From NCBI RefSeq assembly GCF_000719705.1, contig NZ_JOHO01000005.1, positions 62,001-126,000 on the forward strand: a DNA stretch of 64,000 bases. The letters run 5' to 3'. This document shows positions 28,811-38,115 of the stretch, piece after piece. Position numbers and translations under genes: made by a program. The DNA comes from Streptomyces sp. NRRL S-350. Lineage in GTDB: Bacteria > Actinomycetota > Actinomycetes > Streptomycetales > Streptomycetaceae. The notes beneath the pieces are model-generated. The model ran no database searches. It was not told where the DNA came from and worked only from the letters and a program-made list of their open reading frames with translations. The stretch's first letter is position 1; each line of letters begins with the position of its first letter.

Positions 28811-31800
28811 CTACTGCCAGGGCAGCGGCGGTGCCGTGCGCGCCGGGGTCCCGGCGAGCGCGGCCAGGGCGATCCGGACGCCCTCGGCCAGCTGCGGGTC
28901 CTCGCCGGCCGCCCACTGGTGCGGGGCGATCGGCACCTCGACGTCCGGGTCGACGCCGTGGTTCTCCACGCCCCAGCCGTAGTTCTCCAGCCAGAACGCG
29001 TACTTGGGCTGGGTGACCAGGGTGCCGTCGACGAGCCGGTAGCGGCTGTCGATGCCGATCACCCCGCCCCAGGTGCGGGTGCCGACGACCGGGCCGATCC
29101 CCAGCGCCTGGATGGCGGCGTTGACGATGTCCCCGTCCGAGCCGGAGTCCTGGTCGGCGAGCGCGACGACCGGCCCGCGCGGGGCGTCGCCGGGGTACGG
29201 GACCGGGTGGTCGGTGTCCCGGCTGACGTTCCAGCCGACGATCCGGCGGGCGAGCTTCTCGATCACCAGCTGCGAGGTGTGGCCGCCGCGGTTCTCCCGG
29301 ATGTCGACGATCACGCCCTCCTTGGCCATCTCGGAGCGCAGGTCTCGGTGGATCTGGGCCCAGCCGGTGGTCTGCATGTCGGGGATGTGCAGGTAGCCGA
29401 GCCGGCCGCCGGACAGCTCGCGCACCGCGGCCCGCCGCCCGGCCACCCAGTCGTGGTAGCGCAGCGCCTCCTCGTCGGCGAGCGGGACGACGACCGGGTG
29501 GCGCTGGTCGGTGCCGTCCTTGCCGGCCACCGTCAGCTCGACCGGCTGCCCGGCGGTGCCGGCCAGCAGCGGGGCCGGCCCGGTGACCGGGTCCACGGGA
29601 CGGCCGTTGACGGCGAGGACGGCGTCGCCGGGGCGGATCGCCGCTCCGGGCGCGGCCAGCGGCGAGCGGGCCCTCGGGTCGGAGGACTCGCCGGGCAGGA
29701 TCCGGGCGATCCGCCACTGCCCGCCGTCCTTGACGAGGTCGGCGCCGAGCAGGCCCTGGCGCCGGGCGGGCTCGGTGTGCGGGCCGTACGGGATGACGTA
29801 GGCGTGCGAGGTGCCCAGTTCGCCGTGCACCTCCCACAGCAGGTCGATCAGGTCGTCGTGCGAGCCGACCCGGTCCACCAGCGGCCGGTAGCGGGCCAGG
29901 ACGCCGGCCCAGTCGACGCCGGAGAGGTCGGGGCGCCAGAAGTTGTCGCGCATCAGCCGGCCGTTCTCGTCGTACATCTGCCGCCACTCGGCGGCCGGGT
30001 CGACGGTGACCCGCAGCCGGGCGAGGTCGACGGTGGTCTCGTCGTCCTCGCCGCCAGCCTTGTGGTCGGCCGGGACGATCCGCAGCTCGCCCTCGTCCAG
30101 CACGGCCACCCGGCCGCCGTCCCCGCTGACCGCGAAGCCGTCGACGTCGTGCACCAGTTGCTCGACCCGGCGCTTCTTCAGGTCGAAGCGCTCCAGCACC
30201 GGCCGGGGCCGCTCGTCCTCCAACGAGGCCGCCTCGTCGCCGAGTTCGCCGATCAGCGGGGCCCTGGTCCACAGCACGCCGTCCCGGGCGGTCCGCAGGG
30301 TGCCGAACAGGCCGCCCTCGACGGGGAACGGGACGATCCGGTCGGCGATGCCGTCCAGGTCCACCCTGGTCACCGGCCCGGTCTCGGCGCCGCCCTCCTC
30401 GCCGTCCGCCTTCTTGGCCCGCGCCTCGTCCTCCTCCCCGCCGAGCGGGCGCCCGGCCCGCAGCGGCCCGAACGGGGACGGCGTGTCGGCGGCCAGTGTG
30501 ATCAGGTACGGGCGGCAGCCGTTGGGGAAGGACAGGTCGAAGACGTGCGAGTCGTAGACCGGGTCGAAGTTCCGCACCGACAGGAAGGCCAGGTAACGGC
30601 CGTCCGCGGTGAAGGCCGGCGAGGTGTCGATGAAGCGCTGCTGGGTGGCCTCGCTCACCGTCCGGGTCGCCAGGTTGGCCAGCACGATCTGGCGCAGCGA
30701 GTACGGGCCCAGCCCAGGCACCGGGCGCGACCAGGCCAGCCAGGCCGAGTCCGGGCTGAAGGCGAGCCCGCTGACCTGGCCGTCGGTGCTGCGGTCCAGC
30801 TCGTGGACGGCGCCGTCGGCGAGCGTCACCAGCAGCACCCGGCCGTCGTGCACGCCGAGCGCGGCCTGCTTGCCGTCCGGGGAGACGGCCAGCGCGTCGA
30901 CCCGGCCCAGCTGCCCGGCGGCGAGCCGGCGGCGCTCGGCACCGTGCACGGTGGGAGCGAACTCCAGGGCGTCCTCGCCCTCGGCGTCGGAGACCCAGAG
31001 CACGCCCTGGGCACCGTCCTCGCCGGGCACCACCCGGGCCAGGCGCCCCCGCACGCCCGGCGTCTCGTCCAGCACCCGGGCCGGGCCCTCGCGGTGGGTC
31101 AGCCAGTGGACGCTGCCGCGCACCACGACGGCGCTGGCCCGGCCGGTGCGGTCGGGGGCGACGGACTCCAGCCAGTGCGCGGCGTGCACCGGGCGGGGGC
31201 GGCGGCCGCTGCGCGGCCCGGCCAGCCGGACGTCCAGGCGGCGCGGCTCGACGCCCTCCGCCAGGCCCGCCAGCAGCCACAGGTCCCCGGCCCGGTGGAA
31301 CACCACCCGGGTGCCGTCGGTGGTCGCGTCCCGGGCGTAGAAGCCGTCCGGGCCACTGGTGTGGCGCCGCAGGTCGGAACCGTCCGGGAGGCTGGACCAC
31401 AGCTCGCCGACGCCCTCGTGGTCGGACAGGAAGGCGATCCTGCCGCCGCCCGGCCCGCCCTCGGCCGACGGGCCGCCGGCCACCCACAGCGGCGAGGACA
31501 GCTGGCCGTCCAGGTCCTCGTGGATCCGGGCGAACTCCTCCCGGCCGATCCACAGCTTGCCCGCCCGGCCGCCGCGGTAGCGCTTCCACCAGGCCGGTTC
31601 GCGGATCGCGGCGCTGGCCAGCAGCACCCGGTCGCCGCCCGGCTCGACGGCGATCCCGCCGACCGGCCCGTACGGCAGCCGCACCGGCTCGCCGCCGTCC
31701 AGCGGTACGGCGTGCGCCCAGGTGCGGCGCGCGGTGGCCTGGCCCGCGGTGGTGGTGGCGATCGGGCGGCCGTCGGCCGTCCAGCCCTGCATCCGGGTCT

Positions 31801-32083
31801 GGCCGCTGCCCCAGTGGGTGAGCCGGCGGGCCGGCCCGCCGTCCGCCGGCACCACGTGCACCTCGGGCGCGCCGTCCCGGGTGGAGGTGAAGGCGATGTG
31901 CCGCCCGTCCGGGGAGAACCTGGGATCCCGGACGGGCTGGTGATCGGCCGTCAGCCGCCACGCCCGGCCGCCTTCCAGCGGGGCGAGCCAGATGTCGTTC
32001 TCGGCGACGAAGGTGACCAGGTCGCCGTGCAGGTGCGGGTGGCGCAGGTAGGCGCCGGCGGGGGTGCTCAGGGAGTCCGTCAC
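28811..32083 (-). CDS. Tricorn protease homologue (S41 family), 1090 aa
   Basis: A large cytosolic peptidase complex that trims oligopeptides released by the proteasome or other proteases. The N-terminal two thirds are beta-propeller repeats (ending GRHIAFTSTRDG, FSPDSAWLAWSR and similar). A PDZ-like part (LAAPGAAIRPGDAVLAVNG) and the C-terminal catalytic region follow. Catalytic residues are seen in ELGTSHAYVI (His near 760), GSDGDIVNA (Ser near 981) and GVENHGVDPDVEVP (Glu near 1040). The length of 1090 fits. GTG 32083 sits six bases after a TACGCT -10 box, so a leaderless message is likely. It is monocistronic. Confidence 0.93.
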   Translation of the reverse strand: MTDSLSTPAGAYLRHPHLHGDLVTFVAENDIWLAPLEGGRAWRLTADHQPVRDPRFSPDGRHIAFTSTRDGAPEVHVVPADGGPARRLTHWGSGQTRMQGWTADGRPIATTTAGQATARRTWAHAVPLDGGEPVRLPYGPVGGIAVEPGGDRVLLASAAIREPAWWKRYRGGRAGKLWIGREEFARIHEDLDGQLSSPLWVAGGPSAEGGPGGGRIAFLSDHEGVGELWSSLPDGSDLRRHTSGPDGFYARDATTDGTRVVFHRAGDLWLLAGLAEGVEPRRLDVRLAGPRSGRRPRPVHAAHWLESVAPDRTGRASAVVVRGSVHWLTHREGPARVLDETPGVRGRLARVVPGEDGAQGVLWVSDAEGEDALEFAPTVHGAERRRLAAGQLGRVDALAVSPDGKQAALGVHDGRVLLVTLADGAVHELDRSTDGQVSGLAFSPDSAWLAWSRPVPGLGPYSLRQIVLANLATRTVSEATQQRFIDTSPAFTADGRYLAFLSVRNFDPVYDSHVFDLSFPNGCRPYLITLAADTPSPFGPLRAGRPLGGEEDEARAKKADGEEGGAETGPVTRVDLDGIADRIVPFPVEGGLFGTLRTARDGVLWTRAPLIGELGDEAASLEDERPRPVLERFDLKKRRVEQLVHDVDGFAVSGDGGRVAVLDEGELRIVPADHKAGGEDDETTVDLARLRVTVDPAAEWRQMYDENGRLMRDNFWRPDLSGVDWAGVLARYRPLVDRVGSHDDLIDLLWEVHGELGTSHAYVIPYGPHTEPARRQGLLGADLVKDGGQWRIARILPGESSDPRARSPLAAPGAAIRPGDAVLAVNGRPVDPVTGPAPLLAGTAGQPVELTVAGKDGTDQRHPVVVPLADEEALRYHDWVAGRRAAVRELSGGRLGYLHIPDMQTTGWAQIHRDLRSEMAKEGVIVDIRENRGGHTSQLVIEKLARRIVGWNVSRDTDHPVPYPGDAPRGPVVALADQDSGSDGDIVNAAIQALGIGPVVGTRTWGGVIGIDSRYRLVDGTLVTQPKYAFWLENYGWGVENHGVDPDVEVPIAPHQWAAGEDPQLAEGVRIALAALAGTPARTAPPLPWQ

Positions 32084-32089
32084 GCGGCC

Positions 32090-32095
32090 AGCGTA
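32090..32095 (-). promoter_or_regulatory. Leaderless promoter of the tricorn gene
   Basis: On the leftward strand the -10 TACGCT ends six bases before the GTG, placing transcription start on the start codon. No ribosome site is present. A -35 box is not convincing. Confidence 0.55.
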
Positions 32096-32179
32096 AGCAC
32101 GTACGCGCACGAGCCGCCCGCCTTTCCGCAGACTCGCCCGCCCGGGCGGGCCCGCCGCGCCCCGCCGCGCGCCGGGGGC

Positions 32180-32929
32180 CTACGACCAGCGGCCGGTGCG
32201 CCCCAGCAGCAGCGCGCCGGCGGCCACCCCGGCGGTGGAGGTGCGCAGCACCGAGGGGCCCAGCCGGTACGGCTTGGCGCCCGCCTGGGCGAACGCGGCC
32301 AGCTCCTCCGGGGAGACCCCGCCCTCCGGGCCGACCACCAGCACGAGGTCGCCGCCCTGCGGCAGCCCGGCCTGCGCCAGCGGCTCGGCGCCCTCCTCGT
32401 GCAGCACGGCGGCGAACGCGGCGCCCGCCAGGACGGGGGCCAGCTGCTTCGTGGTCACCGCCTCGCGGACCTCGGGGAAGCGCAGCCGGCGGGACTGCTT
32501 GCCCGCCTCCCGGGCGGTGGACCGCCACTTGGCGAGCGCCTTGGCGCCGCGCTCGCCCTTCCACTGGGTGATGCAGCGGGAGGCCGCCCAGGGGATCACC
32601 ACGTCCACGCCGACCTCGGTCATGGTCTCGACGGCCAGTTCGCCGCGGTCGCCCTTGGGCAGTGCCTGGACGACGACGATCCGCGGCGCCGGCTCCGGCT
32701 CCCGGCGCACGGCGGTGACCGCCACGTCGATCGCGTCCTTGCCGAGCACTCCGGCGACCGTCCCGTCCACGCCGAGGCCCAGCCCGTCGGCCAGGGTCAG
32801 CGCCTCGCCCGGCTCCAGCCGCTTCACCGCGGCCGCGTGCCGCCCCTCCGGGCCGTCCAGGCGCACCAGGGCCCCGGGGGCGGCGGCGGCGATCCGCTCG
32901 GTCTCGACGACGAAAACGGGCGCGGTCAT
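32180..32929 (-). CDS. rsmE: 16S rRNA (uridine(1498)-N3)-methyltransferase, 249 aa
   Basis: A SPOUT-fold methyltransferase that modifies U1498 of 16S rRNA. The N-terminal PUA-like part has APGALVRLDGPEGRHAAAVKR. The knot region is VLVVGPEGGVSPEELAAF near residue 193 and GPSVLRTSTAGVAAG near the end, which reads Ser-Thr where Glu-Thr is usual. ATG 32929 has GGAAAGG about eight bases upstream. It follows dnaJ and hrcA on the same strand but a terminator separates it from dnaJ. Confidence 0.92.
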   Translation of the reverse strand: MTAPVFVVETERIAAAAPGALVRLDGPEGRHAAAVKRLEPGEALTLADGLGLGVDGTVAGVLGKDAIDVAVTAVRREPEPAPRIVVVQALPKGDRGELAVETMTEVGVDVVIPWAASRCITQWKGERGAKALAKWRSTAREAGKQSRRLRFPEVREAVTTKQLAPVLAGAAFAAVLHEEGAEPLAQAGLPQGGDLVLVVGPEGGVSPEELAAFAQAGAKPYRLGPSVLRTSTAGVAAGALLLGRTGRWS

Positions 32930-32999
32930 GCGGGGGGCCTTTCCGGGGTGGGGCCTACGGGCCGAGGGGTCCGAGGGGTCCGAGGGAGGGGACGCGAAA

Positions 33000-33028
33000 G
33001 GGGTGCCGGGGCAGGCCCCCGGCACCCC
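33000..33028. terminator. Terminator after dnaJ
   Basis: GGGGTGCCGGGG (33000-33011) pairs with CCCCGGCACCCC (33017-33028) over a 5-base loop, 12 bp perfect. It follows the dnaJ stop on the leftward strand. Confidence 0.8.
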
Positions 33029-33039
33029 CGTGCGGACGG

Positions 33040-34182
33040 CTACCGGCCGTTGAAGGCGTCCTTCAGGCGGGAGAACAGGCCCTGCTGGCCCGGCGCGAAC
33101 TGGCCGGACGGCCGCTCCTCGCCGCGCAGCACCGCGAGGCGGCGCAGCAGGTCCTCCTGCTCGGCGTCGAGCTTGGTGGGCGTCTTCACCTCGACGTGCA
33201 CTATCAGGTCGCCCCGGCCGCCCCCGCGCAGGTGGGTGATGCCCCGGCCGTGCAGCGGGATCGACTGGCCGGACTGGGTGCCGGGCCGGATGTCGACCTC
33301 CTCCAGGCCGTCCAGGGTCTGCAGCGGCACCTGGGTGCCGAGCGAGGCCGCTGTCATCGGGATGGTGACGGTGCAGTGCAGGTCGTCCCCGCGCCGCTGG
33401 AAGATGGCGTGGCTGGTCTCGGCGATCTCGACGTACAGGTCGCCGGCCGGGCCGCCGCCGGGGCCGACCTCGCCCTCGCCGGCCAGCTGGATCCGGGTGC
33501 CGTTGTCGACACCGGCCGGGATCTTGACGGTCAGGGTGCGGCGGGCGCGGACCCGGCCGTCGCCGGCGCACTCGGGGCACGGGGTCGGCACGACGGTGCC
33601 GAAGCCCTGGCACTGCGGGCAGGGGCGGGAGGTCATGACCTGGCCCAGGAAGGACCGGGTGACCTGCGAGACCTCGCCCTTGCCGCGGCACATGTCGCAG
33701 GTCTGCGCGGAGGTGCCCGGGGCCGCGCCCTCGCCGCTGCACGTGGTGCAGGTGACGGCGGTGTCGACCTGGAGTTCCTTGGTGGTGCCGAAGGCGGCCT
33801 CCTCCAGGGTGATCTCCAACCGGATCATGGCGTCCTGGCCGCGGCGGGTGCGCGAGCGCGGCCCGCGCTGGCCGGCCGCGGCGCCGAAGAAGGCGTCCAT
33901 GATGTCGGAGAAGCCGAAGCCCGCCGCGCCGGCGCCGAAGCCGCCCGCGCCACCGCCGCCGCCCGGCGACAGCGGGTCGCCGCCGAGGTCGTAGACCTGG
34001 CGCTTCTGCGGATCGGAGAGCACCTCGTAGGCGGCGTTGATCTCCTTGAACCGCTCCTGCGTCTTCGGGTCCGGGTTGACGTCCGGGTGCAGTTCGCGTG
34101 CCAGGCGCCGGAACGCCTTCTTGATCTCGTCCTGCCCCGCATCCCGTCGGACGCCGAGTACCGCGTAGTAGTCCGTGGCCAC
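33040..34182 (-). CDS. dnaJ: Chaperone DnaJ (second copy type, dnaJ2), 380 aa
   Basis: Co-chaperone that stimulates DnaK. The J domain has [33 protein letters not shown] in its normal order (HPD near residue 34). A Gly/Phe-rich linker follows, then four CxxCxGxG zinc motifs ([32 protein letters not shown]) and the C-terminal substrate domain. GTG 34182 has GGAG six bases upstream; a TTG one codon earlier is less likely. It follows hrcA by 78 bases in the same transcript, so it is expected to be HrcA-controlled. Confidence 0.95.
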   Translation of the reverse strand: MATDYYAVLGVRRDAGQDEIKKAFRRLARELHPDVNPDPKTQERFKEINAAYEVLSDPQKRQVYDLGGDPLSPGGGGGAGGFGAGAAGFGFSDIMDAFFGAAAGQRGPRSRTRRGQDAMIRLEITLEEAAFGTTKELQVDTAVTCTTCSGEGAAPGTSAQTCDMCRGKGEVSQVTRSFLGQVMTSRPCPQCQGFGTVVPTPCPECAGDGRVRARRTLTVKIPAGVDNGTRIQLAGEGEVGPGGGPAGDLYVEIAETSHAIFQRRGDDLHCTVTIPMTAASLGTQVPLQTLDGLEEVDIRPGTQSGQSIPLHGRGITHLRGGGRGDLIVHVEVKTPTKLDAEQEDLLRRLAVLRGEERPSGQFAPGQQGLFSRLKDAFNGR

Positions 34183-34260
34183 CAAATGCTCCGCTTGTTC
34201 CGCCTGTAGTAGTGCTGCGACTGGTCACCGCGCGTCACATATCTGACGAGCGGCCGTTTG

Positions 34261-35295
34261 CTACGACTCGGCCAGGATCTGGCCCACGTACCGTGCCACC
34301 GCCCGCACCGCCCCCATTGTGCCCGGGTAGTCCATCCGGGTCGGACCGATCACACCCAGCTTGGCCACGCTCTCCTCGCCCGAACCGTAACCGACCGACA
34401 CGACGGAGGTGGAATTCAGCCCCTCGTAGGCGTTCTCGCGCCCGATCCGCACCGTCATCGCGGCGTCCCCGGTCTCACCCAGGAGGCGGAGCAGGATGAC
34501 CTGCTCCTCCAGGGCCTCCAGCACCGGCTGGATGGTGAGCGGGAAGTCGTGGCCGAAGCGGGTCAGGTTGGCCGTGCCGGCCAGCATGATCCGCTCCTCG
34601 TTCTGTTCCGCGAGCGTCTCGAAGAGCGTCGCCAGGACCGTGCTGACGGTCGGCCGGTCGGCCTGTTCGAACTGCGCCGGGAGCTCCTCCAGCAGGCCGG
34701 GGACCTCCGGGAGGCGCCGGCCGGCGGCTCTGGTGTTGATCACGGACCGCAGGTCCGCCAGGAGCGTCTCGCCGACCGTGCCCGGGCAGTCGACCATCCG
34801 CTGCTCGACCCGGCCGGTGTTGGTGATCAGCACCAGCATCACCTTGGCCGGGGCCAGGGCCACCAGCTCGATGTGCCGGACGGTGGAGCGCGACAGCGAG
34901 GGGTACTGCACCACCGCGACCTGCCGGGTCAGCTGGGCGAGCAGCCGCACGGTGCGGGCGACCACGTCGTCCAGGTCGACCGCGCCGTCCAGGAAGTGCC
35001 GGATCGCCCGGCGCTCGGGGGCGCTCATCGGCTTGACCTCGGCGAGCCGGTCGACGAAGAGGCGGTACCCCTTGTCGGTCGGGATGCGCCCGGCGCTGGT
35101 GTGCGGCTGGTGGATGTAGCCCTCCTCCTCCAGCGCCGCCATGTCGTTGCGGACGGTCGCCGGCGAGACACCGAGGTTGTGCCGCTCCACCAGGGCCTTG
35201 GAGCCGACCGGCTCCTCGGTGCCCACGTAGTCCTGCACGATCGCGCGGAGCACGGCGAGCTTGCGGTCGTCCAGCTGGCGGACCTCACCGGCCAT
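34261..35295 (-). CDS. hrcA: Heat-inducible transcription repressor HrcA, 344 aa
   Basis: It binds CIRCE and represses chaperone genes until heat unfolds it. The N-terminal winged helix has [17 protein letters not shown] and [18 protein letters not shown]. The C-terminal domain includes GKALVERH-like and [15 protein letters not shown] stretches. Length is normal. ATG 35295 is 78 bases before a CIRCE element. dnaJ follows it. Confidence 0.95.
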   Translation of the reverse strand: MAGEVRQLDDRKLAVLRAIVQDYVGTEEPVGSKALVERHNLGVSPATVRNDMAALEEEGYIHQPHTSAGRIPTDKGYRLFVDRLAEVKPMSAPERRAIRHFLDGAVDLDDVVARTVRLLAQLTRQVAVVQYPSLSRSTVRHIELVALAPAKVMLVLITNTGRVEQRMVDCPGTVGETLLADLRSVINTRAAGRRLPEVPGLLEELPAQFEQADRPTVSTVLATLFETLAEQNEERIMLAGTANLTRFGHDFPLTIQPVLEALEEQVILLRLLGETGDAAMTVRIGRENAYEGLNSTSVVSVGYGSGEESVAKLGVIGPTRMDYPGTMGAVRAVARYVGQILAES

Positions 35296-35373
35296 GGGGC
35301 ACGCACCTCCGTCTTCGCACGTTGTCCGTCTGTGTCCCTGTGTCCTGTCGCGGGGCTCCGAAGGGCCCCGCCT

Positions 35374-35400
35374 CTGGCACTCTGAACGCCCGAGTGCCAG
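35374..35400. promoter_or_regulatory. CIRCE element upstream of hrcA
   Basis: CTGGCACTC, nine bases, GAGTGCCAG is a perfect inverted repeat matching the HrcA operator (consensus TTAGCACTC-N9-GAGTGCTAA with two changes per arm). It lies downstream of the likely hrcA start point and would give negative autoregulation. Confidence 0.88.
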
Positions 35401-35413
35401 AACCGTACCTGCC

Positions 35414-35442
35414 AGTGTAAGGCCCGGGTCCTACGGCAGGAA
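35414..35442 (-). promoter_or_regulatory. Likely hrcA promoter
   Basis: On the leftward strand TTCCTG (35437-35442), 17 bases and TACACT (35414-35419) form a vegetative-type promoter. The predicted start lies just upstream of CIRCE. Confidence 0.5.
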
Positions 35443-35584
35443 CGGCCCGACCGGCGTGATCCTGCCCGCAGTTCCGGGAACGTCCCGCCCGACGCCGACC
35501 GTTCACGGTTCCCGGCGCGGGGGTGGTGCCCCGGGGCCGTCCGGGTGGCAGCATCGAAAGCGACGGCGAATGGAGGACCAAGCG

Positions 35585-36505
35585 ATGTCGAGCTCGGGCC
35601 AGCACACCCGCTTCGCTCCCGACCGCGGCCTGACCGGCCGCATGGTCGCGACGATGTTCGTGATCGGGCTGCTGTACGTGGGTTTCACCGGCCTGCTGAT
35701 CGCGCTGCTGCGCGGCGCCTGGCCACTGATCGTCCTGATCTCCGGCGGGCTGTTCGTGGCCCAGTTCTGGTTCAGCGACAAGATCACCGAACGGGCGATG
35801 GGCGCCCGCCCGGTGTCCCCGGAGGAGTTCCCCCAACTGCACGGCACGATCGACCGGCTCTGCGCGCTGGCCGACATGCCCAAGCCCCGCGTGGCGGTCG
35901 CCGCCAACGACATGCCGAACGCCTTCGCGACCGGCCGCAACCCGCAGAACGCGGTGGTCTGCGTCACCACCGGCCTGCTGCGCCGCCTGGAGCCGGAGGA
36001 ACTGGAGGGCGTCCTCGCGCACGAGCTGTCCCACGTCGCCCACCGCGACGTCGCGGTGATGACGATCGCCGGCTTCCTCGGCGTCCTCGCCGGCGCGATG
36101 ACCCGGATCGCCATGTACGGCGGGTTCATGGGCGGCAGCCGCAACAGCAACGACCAGAACGCGGCCATCGCGGCCCTGGTCATCCCGCTGGTCTCGATGG
36201 TCGTCTACGCGATCAGCTTCCTGCTCACCCGGCTGCTCTCGCGCTACCGCGAGCTGGCCGCCGACCGCGCCGCCGCCCAGCTCACCGGACGGCCCAGCGC
36301 GCTCGCCTCGGCGCTCACCAAGGTGACGGGGCAGATCGCGGCCATCCCCACCGAGGACCTGCGCAGGTCGCAGCCCTACAACGCCTTCTACTTCGCCCCC
36401 GCGCTGAACGCCCGGGAGACCGCCTCCCAGCTGTTCTCCACGCACCCGACGCTGGAGAAGCGGCTGGCCCAGCTGGCGAAGATCTCCGAGCAGCTCGGCC
36501 GCTGA
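35585..36505 (+). CDS. htpX: M48-family membrane metalloprotease HtpX, 306 aa
   Basis: A membrane-bound zinc protease for quality control of membrane proteins. Two N-terminal helices (MFVIGLLYVGFTGLLIALL, WPLIVLISGGLFVAQFWF) precede the active site HELSH near residue 149. Two further helices (AIAALVIPLVSMVVYAISFLL region) and the third zinc ligand Glu in RELAADRAAA follow. ATG 35585 has GGAGG eight bases upstream. It is followed after 26 bases by pspAB, a usual neighbour. Confidence 0.93.
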   Translation: MSSSGQHTRFAPDRGLTGRMVATMFVIGLLYVGFTGLLIALLRGAWPLIVLISGGLFVAQFWFSDKITERAMGARPVSPEEFPQLHGTIDRLCALADMPKPRVAVAANDMPNAFATGRNPQNAVVCVTTGLLRRLEPEELEGVLAHELSHVAHRDVAVMTIAGFLGVLAGAMTRIAMYGGFMGGSRNSNDQNAAIAALVIPLVSMVVYAISFLLTRLLSRYRELAADRAAAQLTGRPSALASALTKVTGQIAAIPTEDLRRSQPYNAFYFAPALNARETASQLFSTHPTLEKRLAQLAKISEQLGR

Positions 36506-36531
36506 CGCCGCTCCGACCCGAGAGGACCGCC

Positions 36532-37116
36532 GTGGGTTTCCTGGACACCCTGTTCGGCCGCACCAAGCCCGTCAAGCCCGACCTCGACCAGCTGTTCGGC
36601 GTGCCCTCCGCGGCCCTCACCCTGGAGGCCGGGGCCGGGTTCCGGCCCACCGGGCTCGGCTCGGTCTGCTTCGCGGCCGTCGAGGGCGCCGCATTCGTCC
36701 AGGTGGAGCAGCAGGTCCGGGCGCTGCTCGACGCCGACACCGAGCGCGGCGGTGTGCCGGTGGAGGCCTCCAAGGACGACTACGGCTACTCCTGGCTGCT
36801 CGCCCGGCACACGCCCGAGGAGCTGCCGGAGCTGGTGAACGACCTGCACGCGGTCAACAGCGAGCTGGAGGCGAACGGCTTCGGGCCGCAGCTGCTCTGC
36901 TCGCTGGTGGGCTTCCGGAACGGGGAGGGGCAGTCGCTGGCCCTGGTCTACCTCTTCAAGCGCGGCACCTTCTACCCCTTCGCCCCCGTGCCGGGCGGCG
37001 GGGAGAAGCGCAACAGCCCGCTGGAGCTGCAGGTCAACGCGATGCTGGGCAACGACCTGCGGCTGGAGAAGGACCTCGGCCGCTGGTTCCCGGTCTGGGG
37101 CGCGCCCGGCCTCTGA
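36532..37116 (+). CDS. pspAB: PspA-associated protein PspAB, 194 aa
   Basis: The start GFLDTLFGRTKPVKPDLDQLFGVPSAALTLE, and DYGYSWLLARHTPEELPELVNDLHAVN and LVYLFKRGTFYPFAPVPG, are those of the actinobacterial PspAB family that is usually encoded with htpX or pspA. It is thought to support envelope-stress functions; its activity is unknown. GTG 36532 has AGAGGA six bases upstream. It forms an operon with htpX. Confidence 0.85.
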   Translation: MGFLDTLFGRTKPVKPDLDQLFGVPSAALTLEAGAGFRPTGLGSVCFAAVEGAAFVQVEQQVRALLDADTERGGVPVEASKDDYGYSWLLARHTPEELPELVNDLHAVNSELEANGFGPQLLCSLVGFRNGEGQSLALVYLFKRGTFYPFAPVPGGGEKRNSPLELQVNAMLGNDLRLEKDLGRWFPVWGAPGL

Positions 37117-37140
37117 CGGGCCGTCCGCCCTCCCTATGAT
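37113..37140 (+). promoter_or_regulatory. Leaderless promoter of the DUF3097 gene
   Basis: CTGACG (37113-37118), 16 bases and TATGAT (37135-37140) lie such that transcription starts about seven bases after the -10, on the ATG at 37148. The -35 box overlaps the pspAB stop. No ribosome site is present before that ATG. Confidence 0.65.
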
Positions 37141-37147
37141 CACCCGT

Positions 37148-37981
37148 ATGCGCAGCCACCGGTACGGACCGGACCTCACCCCGCCCTGGAAGAAGCAGCA
37201 GCCCGCCCCGGAGGTGCCCGCCGAGCCGGACCTGGTCGTCGAGGAGGCGGCCACCGGCTTCTGCGGGGCGGTGGTGCGCTGCGAGAAGACCGCCGAGGGC
37301 TTCACCGTCACCCTGGAGGACCGCTTCGGCAAGCACCGGGTGTTCCCGATGGTCCCGCGCGGCTTCCTGCTGGAGGGCAGGGTCGTCACCCTGGTCCGCC
37401 CGTCCGGCCCGGCCCCCGTCCGGGCGCCGGCCCGGACGGCCTCCGGCTCGATCGCCGTGCCCGGGGCGCGCGCCCGGGTCGCCCGCGGGTCGCGGATCTA
37501 CGTCGAGGGCCGGCACGACGCCGAACTGGTCGAACGGGTCTGGGGCGACGACCTGCGCATCGAGGGCGTCGTCGTCGAGTACCTGCGGGGCATCGACGAC
37601 CTGCCGTCGATCGTCGCCGACTTCGCCCCCGGCCCCGGCCGGCGCCTCGGCGTCCTGGTCGACCACCTGCTGCCGGGCACCAAGGAGCACCGCATCGCGG
37701 CCCGGGTCACCGGCGAGTCCGTCCTGGTCGTCGGCCACCCCTACATCGACATCTGGCAGGCCGTGAAGCCGTCCTCCGTGGGCATCCCCGCCTGGCCGGC
37801 CGTCCCCCGCGGCGAGGACTGGAAGGAGGGCACCTGCCGCCGCCTCGGCTGGCCGGCGGACACCCCGGCGGCGTGGAAGCACATCCTGTCGAAGGTGGAC
37901 AGCTACCGGGACCTGGAACCCGAACTCCTGGGCCGCGTCGAGGAACTGATCGACTTCGTGACGCTGCCGGAGCAGGCGTAG
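37148..37981 (+). CDS. DUF3097 family protein, 277 aa
   Basis: A conserved actinobacterial family of unknown function. Landmarks are YGPDLTPPWKKQQPAPEVPAE at the start, RIYVEGRHDAELVERVWGDDLRIEG in the middle (a Toprim-like glutamate pattern) and HPYIDIWQAVKP later. The Toprim-like segment hints at nucleic-acid cleavage or primase-type chemistry, but this is inference. Start ATG 37148 is chosen because the -10 box TATGAT ends seven bases upstream; the ATG inside that box (37136) is in frame but would be upstream of the message. Confidence 0.8.
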   Translation: MRSHRYGPDLTPPWKKQQPAPEVPAEPDLVVEEAATGFCGAVVRCEKTAEGFTVTLEDRFGKHRVFPMVPRGFLLEGRVVTLVRPSGPAPVRAPARTASGSIAVPGARARVARGSRIYVEGRHDAELVERVWGDDLRIEGVVVEYLRGIDDLPSIVADFAPGPGRRLGVLVDHLLPGTKEHRIAARVTGESVLVVGHPYIDIWQAVKPSSVGIPAWPAVPRGEDWKEGTCRRLGWPADTPAAWKHILSKVDSYRDLEPELLGRVEELIDFVTLPEQA

Positions 37982-38115
37982 GTCCGGAACGCCGAGGTGT
38001 CGGGGACGGCGCCGAGCAGGTCGGCATCCGGGTTCTCGGGGATCCCCGTCCTCCGGTCGTCGACGGCGGTCACGGCGCGCCCCCCCTCGGACGGCCGGCA
38101 CCGCGCCAGCCGACG

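Noticed and set aside
28691..33994. Open frame of 1767 codons on the plus strand
   Set aside because: It is a shadow opposite the tricorn, rsmE and dnaJ genes, caused by high GC; its translation is low-complexity and has no motif. Similar long shadows (for example 1582-4581 minus, 16665-19091 plus, 37873-41424 plus) were rejected for the same reason.
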